The translations under genes were made by a program, and so were the position numbers. The notes beneath the pieces are model-generated. The model searched no databases and had not been told where the DNA came from. It saw nothing but the letters and a program-made list of their open reading frames with translations. A DNA stretch of 5,198 nucleotides from Planctomycetota bacterium (GTDB lineage Bacteria > Planctomycetota > Brocadiia > SM23-32), in NCBI GenBank assembly GCA_018400625.1, contig JAGYMJ010000482.1, forward strand, positions 1 to 5,198, written 5' to 3'. This document shows, piece after piece, positions 1 through 5,198 of the stretch. How positions within the stretch are numbered: position 1 is the stretch's first letter; the number at the start of each line of letters is the position of its first letter.

Positions 1-269
1 CCAGTATCGCTTGGCCAAAGATATAAGCGTTTCTCCCCGGCGTATAAATGAGATAGTGCATGAGAAATGATCCATTACTGCCGATACCGCACTTCGCCTT
101 GGTCGTTTTTTTCGGCATGACCCCTCAATTTTGGCTGAATCTCCCGAACCGTTACGATCTGAAAACCACAGAGGATTTAATCGGAAAACGACTTAATAAA
201 GAAGTAAGTGCATTTCAGAAGGAAACAATAAATATTCACTCTCCCACACCACCCAGCATACCAAAATGA
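1..269 (+). pseudogene. higA: HigA-family antitoxin (XRE-type DNA-binding), 5' cut by window edge, broken by a stop and a frameshift
   Basis: HigA antitoxins bind and neutralise the HigB mRNA-cleaving toxin and repress their own operon through a helix-turn-helix domain. Reading from base 2 gives QYRLAKDISVSPRRINEIVH, the HTH core of this family, then EK and a TGA at 68-70 where the family has Arg (CGA to TGA is the simplest change). The same frame continues SITADTALRLGRFF. At the T-run 106-112 (seven T, six expected) the reading moves by one base into FFGMTPQFWLNL and then NRYDLKTTEDLIGKRL, the typical HigA C-terminal half, ending at TGA 267-269. The last 14 or so residues (after EVSAFQKE) look like a tail beyond the usual family end. 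The start and any higB partner, normally just upstream, lie outside the window. The ATG at 60-62 opens the second frame but is not a plausible real start, because homologous residues lie upstream of it. Family call is firm; loss of function is likely but rests on two lesions in unverified sequence. Confidence 0.82.
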
Positions 270-1039
270 GTGAAAAAAACACATCAATTCATGAATTTGA
301 CTTCAAATTAATCTGCGAATATTTTTCAGGTTTAAAACGGCAAGGACCCGGTAGCCCTGAAGTAACTATTAAAGCATTGAGCTTTATTGATAATCTGACA
401 AGCGAATCCCACATTGTTGATATTGGTTGCGGAACCGGTGGTCAGACAGAGGTAATAGCTTATCATGCGCCGGGACATATTATGGGTATCGATTTATTCC
501 CCGTCTTTATTGAGCTTTTTAACAGTAATGCTGATAAATTGCATCTTCAGGATAGAATAAACGGTATTGTTGGCTCGATGGACAGCCTTCCTTTTCAGTA
601 TGAAAAATTAGACCTGATCTGGTCGGAAGGAGCAATCTATAATGTCGGATTTGAACACGGCTTGAATGAATGGCGTATGTTTTTAAAAACCGGGGGCTAT
701 GTTGCCGTTTCTGAGGCATCGTGGTTTACTGAAGAACGACCCGTCGAAATTGACGAATATTGGAAAGATGCTTATCCGGAAATTGATACTATTCCAAATA
801 AGGTCGCACAAATGCAAAAAGCTGGATATATTCTAATCGCTGCTTTTGTTCTACCTGAAAATTGTTGGACCGAGCATTTTTATAATCCACAGGTTTCTGC
901 ACAGAAAAACTTTTTGAAAAAATATACCGGTAATAAAACGGCTGAAGAATTCATAGCGCACGAAAGGCGTGAGGCTGAATTATATTACCAATATAAAGAG
1001 TTTTACGGCTATGTTTTCTATATCGGGAAAAAGATTTAA
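266..1039 (+). CDS. class I SAM-dependent methyltransferase, 257 aa, apparently intact
   Basis: Predicted soluble cytoplasmic methyltransferase of the Rossmann-fold class; substrate unknown. SAM-binding motif I is VDIGCGTGG at residues 51-59. The acidic end of strand 2 is GID at 74-76 (D76 would contact the ribose). VGSMDSLPF at 102-110 carries the usual adenine-proximal Asp (D106), and [15 protein letters not shown] at 115-129 is the motif IV-like strand and substrate-side loop. The C-terminal 100 residues are rich in aromatic and charged residues and may form the substrate lid. Length and motif order suit a complete single-domain enzyme. From memory it closely resembles a family common in Bacteroides and relatives, which I did not verify. 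The ATG overlaps the higA remnant's stop (ATGA, 266-269) and has no Shine-Dalgarno-like sequence, as is usual in Bacteroidota. The DNA is AT-rich: bases 901-960 hold 19 G/C of 60 by hand count, against 32 of 60 at 2401-2460. It is the only undamaged gene here, consistent with later arrival or retained function. Confidence 0.9.
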   Translation: MSEKNTSIHEFDFKLICEYFSGLKRQGPGSPEVTIKALSFIDNLTSESHIVDIGCGTGGQTEVIAYHAPGHIMGIDLFPVFIELFNSNADKLHLQDRINGIVGSMDSLPFQYEKLDLIWSEGAIYNVGFEHGLNEWRMFLKTGGYVAVSEASWFTEERPVEIDEYWKDAYPEIDTIPNKVAQMQKAGYILIAAFVLPENCWTEHFYNPQVSAQKNFLKKYTGNKTAEEFIAHERREAELYYQYKEFYGYVFYIGKKI

Positions 1040-1107
1040 TAAGTGATGCGCCAGGAAATAATTGTGCCGGATTGCGCAGCATTTCTTGTCTTACCGGCCG
1101 AAAAAAA
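1040..1107. other. composition and homology breakpoint between methyltransferase and glycosyltransferase remnant
   Basis: The AT-rich methyltransferase ends at 1039, and by about 1109 the sequence reads as the middle of a GT4 glycosyltransferase (SVCPKGYEED). The first 90 or so residues of that enzyme, including the Gly-rich GGTE-type loop, are nowhere upstream. An ATG at 1046 opens a short frame reading MRQEIIVPDCAAFLVLPAEKK that would run into the glycosyltransferase if the A-run 1101-1108 (eight A) had one more base. That stretch may be a last scrap of the glycosyltransferase, but the resemblance is weak. No inverted repeat, direct repeat or IS end is visible at the junction. Confidence 0.55.
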
Positions 1108-2298
1108 AGTGTCTGCCCCAAGGGTTATGAGGAAGACGCCGAAATGCTGCCCAATGTATGGGAGTGTCTGCATATTTCCGAGATGTTCGAGCAAGGCGAC
1201 GCCTTTGACCTGATTCACAACCACTTCGACTACCTGCCGCTGACGTACTCCGGCATGACTGCAACAGCGGTGGTGACCACCATCCACGGCTTTTCCTCGC
1301 CTAAGATCCTGCCGGTGTACAAGAAGTACAACGGCAAATGCTTTTATGTAGCCATCAGCGAGGCCGACAAGTCGCCGGAGCTGGACTATTCCGCCACCAT
1401 CCATCACGGCATCGACCTTGGCCGGTTCACCTTCAGGCTCGATCAAGGCGAATATTTGCTCTTTTTCGGCCGCATACATCCGGAGAAAGGCACTGCCAAG
1501 TGCATCGAGGTAGCCCGCCGTACCGGTATGAAGCTCATCATGGCGGGCATCATCCAGGACCAGGCATATTTCGACATAATGATAAGGCCATACTTGGATG
1601 ACGACCGCATTGTCTATGTCGGCAGCGCCGGGCCGGAAAAACGCGATGAACTGCTGGGCGGTGCATACGCATTGTTGCACCCCATCGGGTTCGACGAGCC
1701 GTTCGGTCTTTCCGTAGTGGAATCCATGGCTTGCGGCACACCGGTGGTGGCCTTTTCAAGGGGAAGCATGCACGAAATCATTGCCCATGGGGAGACCGGG
1801 TTCCTGACCGAGAACCTCGATGAAATGGTCAAAGCCTTAAGCAATGTCAGGGATCTTGACCGCCGCAAATGCCGCCAATGGGTCGAGGCGCGGTTCAGCT
1901 TGGACCGCATGGTGACGGATTATTTCCAAATGTATGAAACCATCATCAACCGGACCCGGCGCGAGGACCACCTTCCCTGGGGTTTTTATGAGGTCTTGGC
2001 GGACAAGCCGGATCACAAGGTCAAACGAATCACCGTTTATTTCGGACAACGCCTGAGTTACCAGCGCCATTTCAGGCGCTCCGAGCACTGGTACGTGCTC
2101 AGTGGCACCGCGGTGGTGACCCAAAACGGTGAAGACATTGAACGGAAGCCCGGCCAGGCCGTGGATCTGCCGGTAGGAACCTGGCACCGCATTCGCAATC
2201 CCGGACCGGACAACCTGGTGTTCATCCAGATACAGACCGGAGATTATTTTGAAGAGGATGATATTGAAAGAGCGGAGGACGATTATGGCAGAGTCTAA
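1072..2298 (+). CDS. GT4-type glycosyltransferase with C-terminal mannose-phosphate-isomerase-type cupin; N-terminus missing
   Basis: An open frame of 408 codons. Residues 14-300 are the later part of the acceptor lobe and the whole nucleotide-sugar lobe of a GT-B glycosyltransferase (group 1). Landmarks are FDLIHNHFDYLPL at 45-57, TTIHGFSSPKILPVY at 69-83, FFGRIHPEKG at 131-140, and EPFGLSVVE at 209-217, the E-x7-E motif that holds the donor, followed by SMACGTPVVAFSRG. Residues 303-408 are a cupin like the C-terminal domain of two-domain ManC/phosphomannose isomerase type II: GFYEVL, KVKRITVY, QRHFRRSEHW at 331-340, PVGTWHRI at 368-375, DDIERAEDDYGRV. Family cupins usually have HxH where this has H333-x-R335, so one metal ligand may be lost. 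About 90 N-terminal residues are absent and the only start is a TTG at 1072 without a Shine-Dalgarno sequence, so the product is probably not made or not active. It overlaps the GH130 gene by 14 bases, as in a coupled operon. Donor is plausibly GDP-mannose given the manC neighbour, which is inference. Confidence 0.8.
   Translation: MRSISCLTGRKKSVCPKGYEEDAEMLPNVWECLHISEMFEQGDAFDLIHNHFDYLPLTYSGMTATAVVTTIHGFSSPKILPVYKKYNGKCFYVAISEADKSPELDYSATIHHGIDLGRFTFRLDQGEYLLFFGRIHPEKGTAKCIEVARRTGMKLIMAGIIQDQAYFDIMIRPYLDDDRIVYVGSAGPEKRDELLGGAYALLHPIGFDEPFGLSVVESMACGTPVVAFSRGSMHEIIAHGETGFLTENLDEMVKALSNVRDLDRRKCRQWVEARFSLDRMVTDYFQMYETIINRTRREDHLPWGFYEVLADKPDHKVKRITVYFGQRLSYQRHFRRSEHWYVLSGTAVVTQNGEDIERKPGQAVDLPVGTWHRIRNPGPDNLVFIQIQTGDYFEEDDIERAEDDYGRV
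2273..2278 (+). promoter_or_regulatory. ribosome binding site for the GH130 gene
   Basis: CGGAGG lies six bases before the ATG at 2285, inside the end of the glycosyltransferase frame. It fixes the GH130 start at 2285 rather than the in-frame TTG at 2249, which has no such site and adds 12 residues unlike the family. The position suggests translational coupling with the upstream gene. Confidence 0.75.
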
Positions 2299-3232
2299 GG
2301 AACCGATCATTCGGCGTTACGAGAAAAATCCCATATTGACCAAGCATGATGTGCCCTACCCGGTGGAAACGGTGCACAACGCCGGCGTGGTCAAGCACAA
2401 CGGCAAATATATCATGCTGTTTCGGTCCCATCTGCGCAATGGCCGGTCGATCATCGGTCTGGCGGAAAGCAGTGACGGCGTGCGTTTTGCGGTCAGGCCG
2501 GAGTCGTTCATCACCCCTGCCAAGGCCGAGCCGTTCGCTGGCTACGAGGCCTTTGGCGTGGAAGATCCGCGCATCTGCCCCATGGAGGACGCCTACCTGG
2601 TCACCTACTCGGCCTATTCCCGGCACGGCGTACGGGTGGTCCTGGCCAGAACCACGGATTTTGAGCGGCTGGAACGGATCTCCCTGATCACCCAGGCGGA
2701 TTATCGCAACGTGGTCATTTTCCCTGAAAAAATCAACGGGCGCTATGCCCGGCTGGACCGACCCCATTTGGAAATCTCACCATGGTCCATCTGGATTTCC
2801 TATTCGCCAGACCTGGTGCATTGGGGGGATGCCAAGGTCGTCATCAAGCCCATGGCCTACCATTGGGATGAAATGAAGGTCGGACCAGGAGCCACGCCCA
2901 TCAAAACCGAAAAAGGATGGCTGAATATCTTTCACGGCGTGTTTAAAACCATGGACGGCGCCGTCTACCGCCTCGGCGTGGCTCTACATGACCTTGCCGA
3001 CCCGTCAAGGGTTTTGGGGGTTGCCGACGATTGGATACTCCAACCCGAGGACCTTTGGGAGATAAGCGGCTACGTGCACAATGTGTTTTTTTTGCTGCGG
3101 TGCGGTGGCCGAGGATGACGGCACCATGAAGATATATTGGGGGGCGCGGATTCGGTGATGTGCGTCGGCACAGCAATGATTGCCGATTTGGCGGAGTTGT
3201 GTCTCTCAAATTCCAGGCCCGCGCTTGGTTGA
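2285..3232 (+). pseudogene. GH130 beta-mannoside phosphorylase/glycosidase, near full length with two compensating frameshifts
   Basis: GH130 enzymes are five-bladed beta-propellers that phosphorolyse or hydrolyse beta-linked mannosides, often releasing mannose 1-phosphate. The open part is 277 residues. YEKNPILTK at 12-20 and NAGVVKHNGKYIMLFRS at 32-48 begin the propeller. GVEDPRI at 91-97 carries the family's catalytic Asp (D94). RNVVIFPEKINGRYARLDRP at 141-160 and KVGPGATPIKT at 198-208 are the substrate/phosphate-side motifs, and YRLGVALHDLADPSRVLG at 228-245 is typical of the last blades. After GYVHNV the frame breaks: the T-run 3086-3093 has eight T where seven would give NVFFCCGAVAEDDG. 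A G-run at 3139-3144 has six G where seven would give YWGGADSVMCVGTAMIADL and a TGA at 3230-3232. Corrected length is about 316 residues, normal for the family. As written, translation ends at 3118 with a wrong tail and the final blade is lost. Linkage type (beta-1,2 or beta-1,4) cannot be told from here. The next gene starts 15 bases downstream. Confidence 0.88.
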
Positions 3233-3247
3233 AGATGAAGTGTTGAA

Positions 3248-4457
3248 ATGGAAAGCACCGACAAAAATTTAGTTGCCATTATCATGGCCGGCGGCGTGGG
3301 CACGCGTTTTTGGCCGCTCAGTACCCATGAACGGCCCAAGCAGTTCATCCAACTCTTTGATGACCTCAGCCTGCTGCAAAAAAAAGCTATGACCGGGTGG
3401 CGGGCATCGTGCCGGATGAACGCGTGATCGTGATGACCAGTCGGCAATTCACGGCGCTGGTCCGCGAGCAACTTCCCAACATCCCGGATCATAACATCAT
3501 CGGTGAACCCGAGCGCAAGGACACTGCCGCCGCAGTTTGTATTGGTACACTGGTTGCCATGAAACGCTTCGGCAATCCGGTGATCGTCATCTTGACGGCC
3601 GATCATTTGATCAAACCGGTTGAAAAATTTCAGCAGACCTTGGTTTCGGCAGTGAAAGAGGCCCGAAGGACCGACGCGCTTTACACCTTCGGAATCAAAC
3701 CGACCCATCCGGCTACCGGCTACGGCTACCTGGAGGTCGGCAAAAAAATCGCCTTCGATAAAGACGTGGAGCATTTTCATGTTGTCTCTTTCAAAGAAAA
3801 GCCGAACGCCGAAGTCGCCGGGCAATATCTGGAGTCCGGGCGGTATTTGTGGAACTCGGGCATGTTCGTGTGGACCGTGGACGCTATTTTCGGTGAGCTG
3901 GCCCTCCACCTTCCAAAGCATGTGGAGCATTTGACCAAGGCCGTGTAGAAGAAGGGAACAGATCAATGGGAAGGTGAGTTGCAAGAGCGGTTTGCGGTCC
4001 TTGCGCGGATTTCCATAGATTATTTAGTGATGGAAAAAGCCCGGGATGTGAGGTGCGTGGCCGGTGAATTCTCATGGAAGGATGTGGGCGGATGGTTGGC
4101 GATCCAGGATTTTCTGAATCACGACGCCAATGGCAATTTTATCAAAGGCAGAGTCCACGCGCTGGACGCCCAGGGGAATTTGGTCTATTGCTACAACCCC
4201 AGGAAATATTGGCCATGGTGGGTGTCAGTGACGTAGTGGTGGTCCGCGCGGGTGAAAAAAACCTGGTCGCTCACAAGGACCGCTTGGAAGATGTCAAACG
4301 TATTGTCGAATCCATGATAGCGCGACCGGAAGCGATGACGGTTTCCGGAATCAGGAGTCAACCCTCATTCTCGGGAGTATACGTTCGGCAGTTTTTATGG
4401 ATAAACCATCAATGTTTATTAGGAGGTGAGTGCCATGCTGACGAGAAGACTTTTTGA
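3248..4457 (+). pseudogene. manC: mannose-1-phosphate guanylyltransferase, single catalytic domain, disrupted at three points
   Basis: This enzyme makes GDP-mannose from GTP and mannose 1-phosphate in the cytoplasm. The ATG at 3248 is followed by LVAIIMAGGVGTRFWPLS (residues 8-25) and RPKQF (29-33), the nucleotidyltransferase signature. The A-run 3378-3385 (eight A) then breaks the frame; nine or six A would continue to SYDRVAGIVPDERV. In the next frame come EPERKDTAAAV, FKEKP (3790-3804) and WNSGMF (3850-3867). A TAG at 3946-3948 interrupts, yet the same frame goes on through ISIDYLVMEKA (4009-4041) and GEFSWKDVGGW (4063-4095), both diagnostic. At 4197-4200 four C stand where five would give YNPQEILAMVGVSDVVVV and LVAHKDRLEDVKRIVE. 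Homology fades near 4335, but the frame stays open to TGA 4455-4457, into the Hsp20 remnant, so the native stop seems lost. Without a C-terminal cupin this is the short, about 360-residue form; a cupin of the missing type is fused to the glycosyltransferase two genes upstream. The reading fragments are not separate genes. Confidence 0.88.
4421..4429 (+). promoter_or_regulatory. perfect Shine-Dalgarno sequence of the Hsp20 remnant
   Basis: AGGAGGTGA is an exact complement of the 16S rRNA 3' end. Its AGGAGG core lies eight bases before the ATG at 4435. Such a strong site is typical of highly expressed heat-shock genes and points to a real former start although the gene behind it is dead. Confidence 0.75.
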
Positions 4458-4551
4458 TACCCCTGCCTAAATTGAACGACTGCGGCAAAGAACGAACCGT
4501 TTGTTCGACGAATGGATGCCGTCCACCTGGAAAGCCGGTGAATGGAGTTAA
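4435..4551 (+). pseudogene. hsp20: 5' remnant of a small heat-shock protein (Hsp20/alpha-crystallin) gene
   Basis: Small heat-shock proteins are ATP-independent holdase chaperones. From the ATG at 4435 the frame reads MLTRRLFDTPA, then TAA at 4468-4470, then IERLRQRTNRLFDEWMPSTW and KAGEWS before a second TAA at 4549-4551. MLxRRxFDTP, ExxRxxxxRLF and a W-rich stretch just before PAVDI are how bacterial Hsp20 proteins begin. The conserved PAVDI and the whole alpha-crystallin domain (about 90-100 residues) do not follow in any frame I read, so homology stops at about 4548. The gene is thus both interrupted and truncated, and the transposase region begins immediately after. Too little remains to name the subtype. 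The call rests on a short N-terminus read by eye, so it is moderate, supported by the strong Shine-Dalgarno site. Confidence 0.6.
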
Positions 4552-4607
4552 ACCTTGAATTGTAATTTTCTTTAACAGGCTGTGTAATATACGATACAAG
4601 TTCGGCC

Positions 4608-5170
4608 ATGGCACAACAATGGAGAATCGAATATCCTGAAGCTTTTTACCACGTCATGTCCCGCGGCAACGCGGGGCAGGATATTTTCCAGCGCAACAGG
4701 GACAGGCGGCTGTTTCTAGAGCTTCTCGGAAAAATGTCCGTTCGTTTTCGCATCGTGATACACGCCTATGTTCTCATGGACAACCATTATCATCTATTGA
4801 TAAGGCCGCATGAAAAGAATCTTTCCAGAGGAATGCAGTGGCTGGAAACCGCGTATACGCGAAGATTCAATCTGTCGAACGAAAGAATTGGCCATCTCTT
4901 TCAGGGTTGATTAAAAAAACATCGTCATCGAGAACGAGAATTATTTGTTGCGCCTGTCCTGCTATATTCACAGGAATCCGCTTAGGGCCGGAATCGATTC
5001 TGAACTCGGTCGGAGGCGACAGGCCTCGCGAACGATACCGAAGGATGGTTCAACGGTATTCCGAAGTAAAGGGGAGAATTTGGGAAGACATCGTGGATGG
5101 TCTGATTTACGGCTCGCAGGATTTCGCGGAGAAAATAGCAGAAGATCCTTCGAAAGCTATGTGGGGTTGA
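4608..5170 (+). pseudogene. REP-associated tyrosine transposase (RAYT, IS200-like Y1/HUH), decayed
   Basis: RAYTs are single-strand DNA nicking enzymes of the Y1 HUH class, related to IS200/IS605 transposases, that usually act on REP/BIME palindromes. Residues 1-100 run MAQQWRIEYPEAFYHVMSRGN, then YVLMDNHYHLLI at 54-65 with the metal-binding HxH (H60, H62), then SRGMQWLETAYTRRFN at 73-88, where Y83 is probably the nucleophile, then GHLFQG. A TGA at 4908-4910 replaces the Arg expected in GHLFQGR. The A-run 4913-4919 (seven A, six expected) shifts frame into KNIVIENENYLL and LSCYIHRNPLRAGI (4957-4995). Near 4993-5000 reading jumps again to LNSVGGDRPRERYRRMVQ and GLIYGSQDFAEKI, the usual C-terminal part, ending at TGA 5168-5170. 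The segment normally between (the WSSY-containing stretch, about 20-30 residues) is deleted. No REP-like hairpins are visible in the short flanks, and there is no clear ribosome site before the ATG. It cannot be active as written. Confidence 0.87.
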
Positions 5171-5198
5171 GCGTTGTCGCTTTCAACCTTTCGAAATT

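Noticed and set aside
2249..2284. TTG start at 2249 for GH130
   Set aside because: The ATG at 2285 has a good Shine-Dalgarno sequence and matches the family's start; the extra 12 residues do not.
3070..3984. Long minus-strand open frame of 304 codons, and others such as 1036-1680 and 2222-2767
   Set aside because: They lie opposite well-recognised plus-strand genes, match no family I know, and are the kind of frame GC-rich coding DNA produces on its complement.
4336..4434. Terminator or regulatory hairpin between manC and the Hsp20 remnant
   Set aside because: I found no stem followed by a T-run; the stretch looks like decayed 3' coding and leader sequence.
3397..4457. Separate short genes starting at GTG 3397, TTG 3979 and GTG 4074
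   Set aside because: They are consecutive pieces of one guanylyltransferase separated by lesions, with homology running straight across the supposed starts.
4555..4599. Promoter upstream of RAYT (TTGAAT 4555-4560 with TAATAT 4585-4590, or TTTAAC 4571-4576 with ATACAA 4594-4599)
   Set aside because: The first pair is 24 bases apart, too far; the second has a poor -10 and would start transcription almost at the ATG.
1101..4919. Transcriptional slippage at A/T runs rescuing the frames, as reported in some insect endosymbionts
   Set aside because: It could not repair the C-run and G-run changes well, nor the TGA, TAG and TAA codons or the truncations.
5171..5198. REP/BIME element after the RAYT gene
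   Set aside because: The 28 bases left show no GC-rich imperfect palindrome; a repeat may lie beyond the window.

Overview
The window holds a run of seven plus-strand genes or gene remnants. Only one, a class I methyltransferase, looks whole. Protein-level resemblance, recalled rather than searched, suggests a sulfate-reducer-like bacterium of the former Deltaproteobacteria (Desulfobacterota). The grounds are the GT4/GH130/mannose-1-phosphate guanylyltransferase gene order, the style of the Hsp20 start and the REP-associated transposase. The methyltransferase instead resembles Bacteroidota proteins and sits in visibly AT-richer DNA, so the left fifth may be of foreign origin. The organism assignment is an inference.

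Layout. 1-269: 3' part of a HigA-type antitoxin gene, broken by a TGA and a one-base shift. 266-1039: intact SAM-dependent methyltransferase whose ATG overlaps the higA stop. About 1040-1100: composition and homology breakpoint. 1072-2298: GT4-type glycosyltransferase that has lost its N-terminal lobe and carries a C-terminal mannose-phosphate-isomerase-type cupin. 2285-3232: GH130 glycosidase/phosphorylase with two compensating frameshifts near its end. 3248 to about 4340-4457: mannose-1-phosphate guanylyltransferase (manC type) with two frameshifts and a TAG. 4435-4551: first 39 or so codons of a small heat-shock protein (Hsp20) gene, with a perfect Shine-Dalgarno sequence, an in-frame TAA and no alpha-crystallin domain. 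4608-5170: REP-associated tyrosine transposase (RAYT), with a TGA, a frameshift and an internal deletion.

The centre (1072 to about 4340) was once a compact mannose operon. ManC would make GDP-mannose, the GT4 enzyme would transfer a sugar, the cupin fused to it belongs to the domain class that interconverts mannose and fructose phosphates, and GH130 enzymes cleave or phosphorolyse beta-mannosides. Overlapping or closely spaced genes support co-transcription. In its present state the pathway should not work.

The most striking pattern is the damage itself. The five clearest frame changes are single-base length changes in runs of one base (T7, T8, G6, C4, A7). A sixth, in the manC A8 run, is one or two bases. 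Separate in-frame stops (TGA, TAG, TAA, TGA) cannot be explained by run-length error. This fits either a real gene graveyard with slippage-type mutation or a read set prone to homopolymer error laid over real decay; the sequence alone cannot separate the two. No RNA genes, CRISPR array, complete IS or convincing terminator were seen, and no credible minus-strand gene.
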